A stretch of DNA of 64,000 nucleotides, taken from positions 434,001 to 498,000 of the forward strand of contig JAKCOZ010000039.1 in NCBI GenBank assembly GCA_022605955.1, written 5' to 3'. The position numbers were made by a program, and so were the translations under genes. Shown in pieces: positions 38,923 to 50,275 of this stretch; positions within the stretch are counted from its first letter, which is position 1, and every line of letters starts with the position of its first letter. This stretch comes from Rallus limicola. Taxonomy: Eukaryota > Chordata > Aves > Gruiformes > Rallidae. The notes below the pieces were generated by a model that worked only from the letters and a program-made list of their open reading frames with translations, searched no databases and was not told the DNA's origin.

Positions 38923-41900
38923 TACCTGTTTTAAGGGTTACAAGCTCTTGCATTGGCAATAAAGAAGATGGAGAGAAGTACTTCTATGGGCAGAAAAGAA
39001 TCCACAGTATATTTTTGTCTCTCCTCACTGGCTGTGGAGAGAAATGCTAAATACCCATTTCCACTCAACACCAGTTTTCCCATATTTTTTGGATGTCAGA
39101 AACAGGTTGAAACAGAAGATAGTCTAAGCAGACCTGTATAGTCTTTGAGCAATACAGATGTGAACTGAACATTTGTTCATTCAGTATAAAATGTTTGTTC
39201 CAGGTCTCTCCCATCTTAAGGTTTTTTGAATCTATGCTTTAGGGCATCTTCAATGCTGGACACTACTGTAAAAATGCAAGAGTAGCTGGAAAAGGGAACA
39301 AGGAGAAAGAAACTTGAACTCCATGGCAAAGGATTGTTTCATGGAAGATATGGCTGTACATGTGTGGAATACTGCAGTTACACATGCAGGAGACATTCAG
39401 ACCATCACACAAAACTTCTAGGACTTCATCTGAGTTCCTATATTGAAGCACATCACGTAATTTGAAGCAACCTAAGCTATCAGGGCATCCACACAGGGCA
39501 GGAAGATGTGACAGGGGACTTAAGAGGATCTCATCACCTCCTGGAATAACAGCTTTTGGAGGTCTAGATTTACACTGACTATAAAAGAAATTTAGACACC
39601 TCATTTATATGAAGACATTGGCATGCAGTAAACATTGACACACAGTAGACCTCTACATTTGGACACCTGATGCACTGATGTCCATTGGCATTTGAGATAC
39701 CTAAAATCTCCAAAAAAGACCCTAAAGAACACTCCTGAAAGACATGGGTATCCTATACATATTTCTGTCACATCTGTCATGCCAACTAGGATATTTAGGG
39801 TACTAAATTTTGTGTTTTCCAAAAGGCATTGTGAATGGCTGAATGTCATTTGTTAATGACAATCTGAATACCACCTTCAATAAATTTAATGACTTTGAGC
39901 ATGAAGCAGTGCTAGAAAGTAAGAAACTTGACTTGCTCTTGGAAACTCAAGAAGAGGTTTAGGCACCTAAAGAACTAACCCCTGGTATTCTGCTAAAAGA
40001 AAATGGAACAAGAGGATCAATGCTGATGGCCTCTGCCTTGTTAATGTCCAGTCTCATTCTGAATTTCAGTAAGCTATTTGGGTCAGTTTTCTACAGCAGT
40101 GAATTTCCCAAGTTAACTATATTTTGCTCAAAATAGTGTTTTCCTTCCTGCAGAGGTAAGATAGTGTTGTTGCTAGAACATAAGACTTGAAGTGAAAAGA
40201 GGGGTCTATTTCAGGAACCTCCTAAGACAGGTCATTTATTCAATTTCTGTATGAGTCTCTCTAGCAGTAATACTGGCACAGCAATGCTTACTTATTTCAC
40301 AAAGTCACTTAATGCTCTTTCTGTAAAAAGAATTATGCTTGGGCTTATCTTAAATCCCAACTGGGAAATCAATGTGTTTAGAGTTTAAATTTAAAGTTAC
40401 TCAATCATCATAGAAAGACCCTCATTTCACTTTTTAAAATATTTTATTTTATGTACTCTGAAGGATGTTAGGAGTAGATTTTACACTGCAAAACATTATT
40501 GTACTATAAATTCAAATAGCATTTCAGAGAAGAATGATATTGTACCTTTTCCACTTTATTTTGAAAACTGGGTTTTACAGTACAGTGTTTGCTAAATAGA
40601 AACACTACTATTGTTTTCCTGTACACTGCTCCTAAGTGTAGATAGTTATTCCCTACATCGAAGGGAATGTTTTGCCCTTTTGCCAGCATAAACCACGAAG
40701 TGTTAAGTTTGCATATGAAACATTTAGGGTGAAAAAAACCCAACCAAAACTCACTGTTCATAGCCTCATGATGTGTGATGAAAAGAGATAAGCAAATAAT
40801 AGGGGGACACATTTTAAATAAGTTTGAAAAATATTTCTTATTATTTCCTAGAACAGAAAGGCACATTTAAATAATTCACTATAAAGTCTCAAAAAAAGTT
40901 CTGTTGACTTTACATTTTCCTTAGGCTGGATGCTCTCAAGTCACTTAAAAATCTATACAGTGTCATATAACATTGTGTGAATGTAATAATTTCTAAATAG
41001 CAAAGAAACTTTTATTTATCAAATAGAAAATGTATACTTTCAACAAAGAGATGAACAGTAGTGAGGCACTACACTTTTTGCGGGAGAAGAGAAAAGCACA
41101 GACACAAATAGAGACGGTTAAGCTAAGAAAATTTATAAAACCTGTAAATATAGTTGTGAAGTACATTAAATAATCAAACACTGATTTTATTTATAGCAGA
41201 TTAAACAAATTTCACAATTCTCATAGTTTAAATTTAATCTATATTTTGGGAGTCATGTACAATGATTTTAGAACATATTAAGAATATTAAATGCTCAAAT
41301 GCTGTGCAATCATCTCACAGAGGGCTGGGTTGTTTGCTGGTGGTTGTGGTGCATCAATAGGGATCTGAAAAGCTTTCACAATGTCTTGAGGCAGGTTTGT
41401 CTTTTTCAATGTTCTAGATAGAATTAACAGACACTAACTAGCATTTTCAGAGAAATTACATAAACTAATACCTTCATATAAATAAAGAACAGGAATGTCC
41501 CCTGTATATTCCTCTACATATTTTGGCATTAGAGTCTCTGGCAAAAACATGAAGGAATGGCTTAGAAATGAGAAATGTACAGGTACTAAAAAAGATGAGA
41601 AATTACACAAACACTGAAATATTATGTTACTCGTAGTGACATTTCTACCACCGCTATTAAGAAATAGTAATGATGTTGGATACATTTTAGTGCTCATAGA
41701 GGATGCAAAGTAAACTAAGCAAAAGTAGAGGACATTAGATAATAAATGTGGTTTGAATGAAATACATTCTATATCTAACCAGACTTTGAAGGGAATGTCT
41801 AAGATATGTAGTAAATTGTGCAATGATTTTAAAAAAAAAAATATAGAAAAGCTGGCTATTATGACTGAATTATTTGTGATATTAAAAAGATTGGTGTGCT

Positions 41901-42474
41901 TATAATTCCAAAAGTCCCAAATAAATGGTAAAACATATCAGTGGCTGAATAATAGAGATTTTTTTTGTTGTTAAAACCAAGAGAGAACAGAAAGAGAAGC
42001 TAAAAAGTATCACGGATCTGGTAGGTTCAGCATCAATAGTTTCCAAACTTTACCCATAATGAATATTTTTCTCAATAATTGTATCAAAAAGGATTAATAA
42101 TATTCCTCTGAACATTAATCCTGTGCTGCTATAAGAAAAGTTTGATAAAGAACCAAGTTATTACTTGATTGCATTGATTAGTGTAATAGATTTTTATCAT
42201 GCTATTTCCAAAAACTGTAAGAAAAAGAAAAAAATGTACTGTTTTCTTCCAACTACCTCATTACATATTGTTGTTATGTGTGGAAGAAGTTGTTTGTGTT
42301 ATTTAGCCAACTGTCAGTGCTATATTGCTATCATTTAAAAGTTAACAAATGCTCTATAATGTAAACTGGGCACAACGTTCTCGTCAGCCCACAAGCCAGC
42401 TGCATTTTCTACCCTCAGGTTTTTAGTATCTGAAGAGCACTGAGAAACTGCAACAATATTTATTCTTCTTTCTG
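38923..42474. other. Unique AT-rich DNA, no gene recognised
   Basis: Holds two of the longer chance frames on the minus strand, at 40504-40866 and 41434-41823, both rich in Phe/Leu/Ser with no recognisable motif. No transposon recognised. Confidence 0.5.
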
Positions 42475-43232
42475 TGTTGTGGGTTTAGATGGCTGGGTTC
42501 TGGTGGAGGAGGGGGGCTGAAGGGACGCCTTCTGCAAGAAGCAGCTAGAAGCTTCTCCTGGGCCCAACAGAGTAAACACCAGCCAGCTCAAGGCACCCCA
42601 CAGAAGTGACCCACACTGGGGCAGTTGGTGAAGAGATGAAGCTCCATGGGAAAGAACTCATGTTGGAGAAGTTCATGGAGGACTGTCTCCTGTGGGTGGT
42701 ACCCCACACTAAATCAGGGAAACCTTTTCTCAGCCTTGAGAAAAGAAGACTAAGAGGTGATCTTATTAATGTTTATAAATATCTCAAGTGTAGGACACAA
42801 GGGGAAATAGCCAGCCATTTTTCAATGGTATGTGGAGACAGGACAAGGAGCAATGGCTGCAAGTTGGAGCACAGGAAGTTCTGCAGCAACATGTGGAAGA
42901 AATTTTTCACAATAAGGGTGACAGAGCACTGCAAAAGGCTCCCCAAGGTGGTTGTAGAGTCTCCATCTCTGGAGATATTCAAGACCCATATGGATGCCTA
43001 CCTGTGTGATCTGTCCTCAGGCTTTGGCAGGGGGGTTGGTCCCGATTTCTGGAGGTCCCTTCCAACCACTAAGATTCTGTGATTCTGTGAAAGAATGTGA
43101 GGAATGCTCTCCCCCTCCCCCCCCCACCCCGCCAAAGAAGGAAACTTAAGAAGGAACTGGCCACAACCCTTATTCCTTCATTCTCTGCCCCTCCCTGTGT
43201 AACAAGGCAGGGGGAGGGGGGTGGGGGGGTTT
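42475..43232 (+). mobile_element. Second-type ERV LTR, plus strand, interrupted by CR1
   Basis: The left part (42475-42713) starts tgttgtgggtttagatggct gggttctggtggagga, matching the start of the minus-strand copy ending at 49964. It continues with the family's internal short repeats ('ttggagaagttcatggagga', 'ctgtctcctgtgggtggtac'). After the nested CR1 (42714-43089) it resumes at 43090 with agaatgtgaggaatgctctc, a C run, 'aactggccacaacccttatt' and a G run to about 43232. The true 3' end with polyadenylation signal is missing. The pattern fits an LTR family I remember from zebra finch as TguLTR5-like; the name is unverified. Confidence 0.75.
42714..43089 (+). mobile_element. CR1 LINE 3' portion nested in an LTR, plus strand
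   Basis: Starts in the ORF2 C-terminus ('LSLEKRRLRGDLINVYKYLK', about 42730-42790), continues through 'DRTRSNGCKLEHRKF' and 'VTEHCKRLPKVVVESPSLEIFKTHMDAYLCDL', and ends with ggcaggggggttggtcccga, ggtcccttccaaccactaag and attctgtgattctgtga. It belongs to the same subfamily as 56650-56852. LTR sequence continues on both sides, so the CR1 inserted after the LTR was in place. Confidence 0.92.
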
Positions 43233-43242
43233 ACTAATGTAA

Positions 43243-43278
43243 ACGTAAGCAGCAAAATTACTTGTGTGCTGCTTACGT
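43243..43278. repeat. Perfect 12-base inverted repeat (hairpin)
   Basis: acgtaagcagca at 43243-43254 and its exact reverse complement tgctgcttacgt at 43267-43278, separated by a 12-base loop. It begins about ten bases after the recognisable LTR sequence stops. Confidence 0.9.
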
Positions 43279-45087
43279 ATAAATGAGAGCAACCTCAGTG
43301 ATTTACAACCTAAAAAAACCAGCTAATCTGGAAATCTTTGGATGATTTGGTAAAGATCATGTCATTTGTAGTATATGAAGTGATTTCATTACTTACGAGG
43401 TGGAAAAAAAAAACCTAAATAAGGTGGGGGTTTTATTTCTTCTTTTACTTGGGATATAGGTAAAGCAGTATCTGTGAGGTTAAAACATATTATTTTTATT
43501 TGTCTTGACAGACTTAGAAGCCAATGTAATAAATGGGATGCTTTGAAGTATGAGTTAGTGCATGTAGATGTGCACTTGGTGGTATCTTACTCTCATAAAT
43601 TATACAATAATTTTGGGGGAATGAAATATTCATTTATGATAATGATGATGAAATACATTACTATAGTCTAAAATGACTCCCCCTCAAGAGATAAATTATG
43701 AACTTTTATGGAATGCTGATGCTTATATGTTAAAGAACTGATACTTGCCAGAATTTTAATATAATATACTTAGCAAATAATCTTGCAGTGTCCTAAGGCT
43801 GTATACGAGGATGTTAATTTACTCACCCTAAACCGTGATGACTTCTCCAGGGCTCTACCTAAGTAGAACACATCATAGCATTAAATTATTTTGCTTTTTC
43901 TCACAAATATAATTATCAGCATTGTATTACAAATGCATATAATATTCTAGCCAATATAGAATATGGTTTAGGTTTTAAGATTAAATAGTAGATAGAAAGA
44001 TGCTAAGACCTTATAGGTGGAATATGGTGCATGCCCAGTAGGGATCTACTTGAAACCATTGATGGAATTTGGAAGTAGTGCATTTGAATATTATGTTATA
44101 AATTAAAATAATAATAAAATAATATTTATACATTTCTAGATGAATTTTTGTTTTGAGCAAATATTCCTCAAAAACTGCACTGGATTTTTGTTAAGTCTAA
44201 CTCAGTTAAAATAATACGTAATTATGAAAATGATGAAATCAATTTCCCATACTTATTAACTAAACAGAAAAATTACTATTGCTGCAGCGACCATATTCAA
44301 CATCTAGTATCAAGACCACAGTAAGCATACAAAAATCATATTGTTAGCTGAAATAGACATGAGGTTGTAGAGAAATTCTTGTATTTACATATTCTAGAGG
44401 ATTTATAAAGTAAAAATAGGAAAAATATAAAAAAATACATTTCAGGCTACACACATTCTATTATTAATAGAATGTAATTTAGTAATATAGTGTAGAAAAT
44501 AGAATCTTAAATATATTGAACTTTTATTTAAATAGGTTCCAGTTTTCTATAAATATAAGTCATTAGTAGTATAATATTTCATACAAGGTCCATAAAGTAG
44601 ATTATTGGCTAATTATTTGCTAAATAAATTGTTGTAAACTTGTTTAAGCCTGCATTCACATGACAGACTGCTGTAACATTCCATGGCAACATATATGCAT
44701 CCTACACAGTGATCTTTTGAACAACCCTAGTTCATCATGGGGAACAGAACATGTAACTTTCTGATTCAGAAAATATAACCATTAATATTTGAGTTAAAAG
44801 AGAACATGCTCAATTTCTAGTGTTCATTGTCTTAGAAGACTGCGTTCTAACACATCATCATAGAAAACACTTCAAAGTTTTCTCTTTGTCAATAACACAT
44901 TAAAACCTCTGAAATAAAGCCTTTTGAAACGTTATTATTTATTGGCTATAAAAACTCCGTACTAGCAAACATGTAAATCTATGTGATGGATAAGAAGGAT
45001 GAAAAATGAACTATTAAAACATGTTTAGATGCACATTCTAACTTCTGCTATTTTTCTTGGTCTTGGTAAGACCTGAGACCGAACATA
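43279..45087. other. Unique AT-rich DNA, nothing recognised
   Basis: No supportable coding or repeat feature. Confidence 0.5.
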
Positions 45088-46137
45088 GACAAAAGGTGGT
45101 GGTCAATGGGTCTGTGTCCAGGTGGAGGCCAGTGATAAGCGGGGTCCCTCAGGGGTCTGTCTTGGAACCAGTGCTCTTTAACATCTTTAGCAATGACATC
45201 GATGATGGAATTGAGTGCACCCTGAGCAAGTTTGCGGATGACACCAAGCTGAGTGGTATGGGTGACACCACAGAAGGAAAGGAAGCCATCCAGAGGGATC
45301 TTGACAGGCTCGAAAGGTGGGCCTGGGTGAACCTAATGAGGTTCAACATTGCCTAGTGTAAGGTGTTGCACTTGGGCCAGAGGAATCCCAGACATAGATA
45401 CAGACTGGGAGAAGAGCTCCTTGAGAGTAATCCTCCTGAGAAGGACTTGGGGATTCTGGTAGATGAGAAACTTAACATGAGCCAGCAGTGTGCTCTTGCA
45501 GCTCGGAAGGCAAATGGTATCCTGGGCTCCATCAGGAGCGGGGTAACCAGCAGGGACAGGGAGGTGATTGTTCCTCTCTACTCTGCCCTCATGAGTCCCC
45601 AGCTGGAGTACTGTGTCCAGATCTGGGGCCCACAATACAAGATGTGGACCTGTTGGAGAGGGTTCAGAGAAGGTCCACGAGAATGATTACAGGGCTGGAA
45701 CACCTCCCCTATGAGGAGAGACTGAGGGAACTGGGCTTGTTCAGCCTGAAGAAGAGAAGGCTGTGGGGGGACCCCATTGAAGCCTTCCAGTCCCTGAAGG
45801 GAGCATACAAACCGGAGGGGAATCAACTTTTTAAAAGGGTAGAAAATGGCAGGACAAGGGGGAATGGACTAAAGCTAAAGGAAGGAAGGTTCAGATTAGA
45901 TATTAGGGGAAAGTTTTTCACAGAGAGAGTGGTGAGGTGCTGGAATGTGCTGCCCAGAGAGGTGGTGGATGCCCCATCCCTGGAGGTGTTCAAGGCCTGG
46001 TTGGATGGGGCCCTGGGCAACCTTGTGTAGATCCGGCCTGAGGTTGGTGTCCCTGGCTGTGGCAGGGGTGTTGGAGCTCTATGATCCTTGGAATCCCTTC
46101 CAACCCATGCCATTCTGTGATTCTGTGATTCTGTGAG
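45088..46137 (+). mobile_element. CR1 LINE, mid-RT to 3' end, best preserved copy
   Basis: 5'-truncated at about 45088 and intact to the tail (ggtgttggagctctatgatc, cttggaatcccttccaaccc, attctgtgattctgtgattc tgtga). It needs only one in-frame stop and one frameshift to explain its breaks, fewer than any other copy here, so it is probably the youngest CR1 in the window. Confidence 0.97.
45090..46030 (+). pseudogene. CR1 ORF2 (reverse transcriptase) C-terminal remnant
   Basis: Covers roughly the last third of the CR1 ORF2 protein. Order: [20 protein letters not shown], '[20 protein letters not shown]', catalytic FADDTKLSG, '[14 protein letters not shown]', a TAG at 45354-45356 where related copies have lysine, then '[22 protein letters not shown]', '[20 protein letters not shown]', '[13 protein letters not shown]'. 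A deletion near 45640 then shifts the frame to '[20 protein letters not shown]', 'LGLFSLKKRRLWGDPIEA', 'RFRLDIRGKFFTERVVRCWN', ending at the expected C-terminus 'GALGNLV' at 46030. The catalytic aspartates are kept but the N-terminal endonuclease and half of the RT are absent. Confidence 0.94.
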
Positions 46138-49100
46138 ATATCCATTAAGAGTTGAATCTCTCATAGAAGTTCCATTTTGTTACTGTGTATATGAATTACT
46201 TTATCTAGTTAGCATTTCCAGTCTTAAATTTTAAAAAAAAGTTATCATTACTAGCATTGTAGGGTTTCTGAAGCAGGGTATTATTAGCAAATGTGTTGGG
46301 TTTGTTTTATCCCCTGCTACTTGTTTTAGGGAACTCCATCCTATACAGTGGTTTTGTGTGTGGTAATAGAAGAAATAATTTAAGTAAGTGAAAAACACTG
46401 ATCCACATCATCACTTATTTCCACTTTTGCAGCTGATCTCCATATAGATAATTTTCCCATTTTCTAATAGATATCTCAACAGTTTCATAGCACCATTATC
46501 ATTCATCATCTAGACTGACAGAGCCAGCACTTTCTGTTTCTTTGTGTCTATGTGTTTTTTTTCCTCCTTGGTGAAGTAGAAAGACATGTTCAAGTGAGAC
46601 TGAATTGAAAGAGTCTCGTACGATACACATCTGGCCAGCTTGGTTTAATCTCAACTATGACAAAACAAGGGAATAAATCAAGTTTGTCTGTAGAATGATG
46701 TTTGTGAAATCCAGTATAAAAGATGCTGGCGCAATACCTGTCTTCTCAAGAGGCAGAAGACATGTCTGTATGACACCCTACTACTTAGTGTGACTTCTCT
46801 GGTACACCGTGATTATTTTACTGCTTCTTTATCAAGTTTTATATCCTCATCTCACTTCCTAACAACCAGCCACTTGTTCCTCATGCAATTCCGGTGATGG
46901 CATTTTTTTAATACAGAAGAATGTGGAAGGAATGTGACGTGGAATTCAGTTGGTGATTAAGAGAAGTGTGATTATATGGAAAAAATAATTTTTGTATTTT
47001 TAAATCCTTCCTTAGATTAAAGTATCAGTTAAAAAAAAAATTCTCTTTCCTTTTCTCAACAGTTTACTGTACATTCTTTAATACCTACCTATTTCTATTC
47101 CTACTGTTCATTTAAATGTGTCGTGGTTTCACCCCGGGACAAAATGTTAAAAAGATAGTTAATTTCAACTGCAGAAGCAGTACAAATACTGTAAATTACT
47201 TTACTCAATGGAAAGAAATTCAGAGCTTAAAATGAAGCTCATCATGCTATGCATGCATGACTCCACTTCAAGTATTAAACTGGTCTCAAAACAATGACCA
47301 TTCTTTGTTGCAATATTGAGGTTTAACCAGATGAAATATGGGGCCCAATTCTGATCCCATTAAAATCAGTGGGATTTCATTCTTAGCAGGATTTTAATAT
47401 AATTGTCATTGCTTTCACTTTTTCATAAAACTTGCCTATTTTTTTCTTCAATCCCTTCATATGGCTATATCTATTTCAAAGGTTATGTTAGAGCAATGAA
47501 TTTAAAAGAATCAAAGAAAAAATAGAGAAAGACCCTGTTCTGGCTCATTTCAGTTTTCTTCAAAGTCACACAGCTAAATATCTCAGGAGGGATTTCTAGG
47601 ATATGCTTGGACATGAGTTAGCATCGTACATTTCTAATAGAACCTGAAATAAGGAAGACTCCTGAGAACCAGGGGACATAGACCTAGACCTGCCAAAATT
47701 AGGTCTCTCATTTGAAAATTCTGCTTGTGTGTGCTGCAGTCACAGAAAGGACTTCATTATATAGTAGAAACAGGAGAGAGTACCAAGTTTGACAAGCTTA
47801 TTAAAACTCTTAAATATCTTGTTTAAATAATCATTCATTAAAGAAACTTGTCACCTTGTAAAATAAGTTATTTCTTGAAAGTCAGAATATAAATACCACA
47901 TGAGTACTTCAACTGAGGGCTTAGCTTATAGACTAATTAGTGGTTTTTGTCAGTGATCAACATTCATATCAGCTAATTCTTCTTATTGTTTCTATATTGT
48001 AAGTATAGCAACATTCTCATTTCTTCAGTGATTTAGTCATGCAATAAACTTCATGCTTAATGTTGATCTTTAGCTTGAAAAAAGTCTGTATACCTTTGGA
48101 AAAATTCACTTTGAATATTTTTACAGGAAAACTAGCTACTGTATTTTAATTTAAAATCACAATTAAGTCATATGAATTCCCTTTCCCAAGGGAAATCAAA
48201 GTCAATATGTGGAAAAAGAAGCTTTTATTCACAGTACAGAAATTGCTATTTTTAGGATATAGAAACAACATTAGCCATAAACCCTCCAAATCCACAATTT
48301 TAAACTGACAGGACTACCTTTTGTGACCTTTTAATCAGTGGCAATATGCTCCTTAGGCATTCTTATAGAAATGTATCTATTTGTGATTCAAAGGTTTAAA
48401 AGCATGTAAAATTTATCACATCCTTTTGAAATATGAGACAATGGCTAACTGTCTTTACAGTTAAAAATGTTATGCTGATGAATTGACTTTAACTGGCAGT
48501 ACTGCACATAGATACATGGGTCAGGACATGGGAAAGATTTTGCTCAACACTAATTCATTACCTGTTCATTTTGGAGCGGTTACAAATAGCTGGCCTTTGG
48601 CTTTATTACTCATGCTTTAGAAAGCACTAGTTTCTGTACCAGAATTCTTACAATATCCAAATGAATGACAAATCCTGCCAGATATTTATTATTCATGCAT
48701 GCATTACAATAAGTAATTTTAATCATATTGCTGTTATCAATTTAGCTCTCTTTTTAAAATTCAGAGGTACAGGAAGAAAGGCTGACCATAAGAGGCTGTT
48801 GAAGATTTCTCTTACTCCGTGGTCATTCCCGTAGCTCTGATCCATTTTCAGTAGAATCAAAAGCTGAGTAGAAAACATCTAACTAACTGGGGTTGTATCT
48901 TGCAGCAATAATAAAGACAATTTTTTTTTTTTTCCAAATAATATTATTTTACTGGTTTGGAAGAAAAAAAAAGAAAAAAAAGTTGAAAAAAGTGCAAAAG
49001 AGCTCTAAAACTAATGAACTGCAGAGTTCTAAGCAGTCATAAGATCTTCTTAAAAACCTCTGAAATTAATCTGCTTCACAAGTAGATGTGGCTGGATAAA

Positions 49101-49337
49101 GGCCTTTGAAATAATTGTGAAAGATAGGATGTAGTGGTAGAAGAATGTTCATCTTTCTCTACCCAATTAGGTGTTTTGGAATTTAACATTTAAAAGACAG
49201 TTGTGCAAGAAGTGTAGCTACATCCTTCAAAAATCTTAAGGTCTAGGTCCAGATTCAGTTCTTGAAATAGGTAGTATAGACAAAAAGGGTAAGGATATGC
49301 AGAGAAAAAACTTCTGGCATACATTTTCTAAAATCAG
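46138..49337. other. Unique AT-rich DNA, one possible old repeat
   Basis: No gene recognised. Near 47338-47400 the sequence gggcccaattctgatcccat, followed by taaaatcagtgggattt, resembles a dispersed motif known from reptile and bird DNA. At 47117-47136 there is a short resemblance to an ERVL-type LTR end, too short to call. Confidence 0.45.
47338..47400. repeat. Possible old dispersed repeat (weak)
   Basis: The wording 'ccaattctgatcccatt...aatcagtggga' resembles an ancient amniote interspersed repeat that I know only loosely. No boundaries, termini or coding sequence can be shown. Confidence 0.3.
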
Positions 49338-49964
49338 CTTGGCTCCCTTCCATGGGGTGCTGACCTTCAGGCCCAGACTGCTCCAGACTGGGCCCCCACA
49401 GAGTCACAAGTCCTCCAGAAAACTTGTTCTGGCATGGGCTGGTCTCTCCACGGGCAGCAGGTTTCACAGTCAGAATCTTGCTTCAACAATGGGGGACCCA
49501 TGGGGTCACAGCATCCTTCAGGTGTCTTCACCTACTTGGGAGTGGGATCATCCACAGGCTGTAGAATGGATTTATGTTCCCCATCAGCCTCCATGGGCTG
49601 CAGGGGGACAGCCTGCTTCACCACGGTCTTCGCCATGGGCTGCAGGGGAATCTCTCTCTCTGGCTCCTGGAATGCCTCAACACCCTCCCCCTCTTTCACT
49701 GACCTTGGTGCCCTCACAGTTTCTCACATCTTCTCACTCTCTTCTCTGGTGGCAAAAAGTGGCTGCTTGCACGTTTTTATTTTCCTAAATGTGGTTCACA
49801 GAGGCACAGAGACTATCACTGATTGGCTCAGCCTTGGTCAGCAACGACTCGGGCACCTGGAACCAGCTGGTGTTTTCTCTGTCGGGCCTGCAGAGAGCTT
49901 CTGGCTGCTTCTTGCATCAGCAACCCCCTCTTCTCCACCAGAACCCAGCCATGCAACTACAACA
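49338..49964 (-). mobile_element. Second-type ERV LTR, 5' part, minus strand
   Basis: On the minus strand it starts at 49964 with tgttgtagttgcatggctgg gttctggtgg, the same start as the LTR at 42475. It runs through a GC-rich U3 that contains several degenerate repeats of a unit carrying 'cccatggggtc', 'ctgcagccc' or 'ccatggaagg', seen on the plus strand as ccatgggctgcaggggga and similar at 49590-49650. It breaks off before the polyadenylation region. Open frames of 163 and 187 codons on the plus strand are antisense products of this GC-rich repeat array and are not genes. Confidence 0.78.
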
Positions 49965-49974
49965 GCATGTTTTT

Positions 49975-50021
49975 TTGAATACCTCCAGGGATGGTGACTC
50001 CAACACTTGTCTGGGAGGTTA
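49975..50021 (-). mobile_element. CR1 scrap, minus strand
   Basis: gaatacctccagggatggtg actccaacacttgtctggga is the complement of the CR1 segment just after the ORF2 C-terminus (PSLEVF region). Only about 45 bases survive. Confidence 0.65.
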
Positions 50022-50176
50022 TTTTTTTTTCCACCACAAAGGTAGTGCTACACTGAAACAGACTGGGATCTTCATCCTTGGAGATATTTGCTAGACTATT
50101 AACTGAGCTGTCTTTACTTTGAGCAGTGGCCTGAACCACATGACATCTAGAGGTTCTCTCCAATCTACACCAACAC
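50022..50176 (+). mobile_element. CR1 3' tail scrap, plus strand
   Basis: Degenerate match: a ttttttttccaccacaaagg segment, tagtgctacactgaaacaga, 'catccttggagatatttgct', 'ttgagcagtggcctgaacc' and 'catctagaggttctctccaa'. It lies between two minus-strand scraps and has lost its octamer tail. Confidence 0.65.
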
Positions 50177-50275
50177 ACAGAATCACTACATTAGAAAAGA
50201 CCTTTGAAATCATCAGACCCAGCCATCATACGCTGATGCCAGTCAGGTCTGAGGGACTAAACAATCATTTCCAAC
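50177..50275 (-). mobile_element. CR1 3' tail scrap, minus strand
   Basis: Opens acacagaatcactacattag and aaaagacctttgaaatcatc, the reverse complement of a CR1 tail of the 'ttccaacctaatgattctgt' type. It meets the plus-strand tail at 50176 tail to tail. Confidence 0.7.

Noticed and set aside
40504..41823. Minus-strand frames of 120 and 129 codons
   Set aside because: Phe/Leu/Ser-rich translation of AT-rich DNA with no recognised domain, promoter or splice context.
42606..43082. Frame of 158 codons
   Set aside because: It fuses LTR sequence with a nested CR1 ORF2 tail. Only the CR1 part is meaningful and it is annotated as a mobile element.
47117..47136. Resemblance to an ERVL-type LTR end (tgtcgtggtttcaccccggg)
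   Set aside because: Only about 20 bases match and the flanking sequence does not continue the LTR, so it cannot be told from chance.
49297..49997. Plus-strand frames of 163 and 187 codons
   Set aside because: They run antisense through a GC-rich LTR with internal repeats. Stop codons are rare there because of composition, and no protein family is recognisable.
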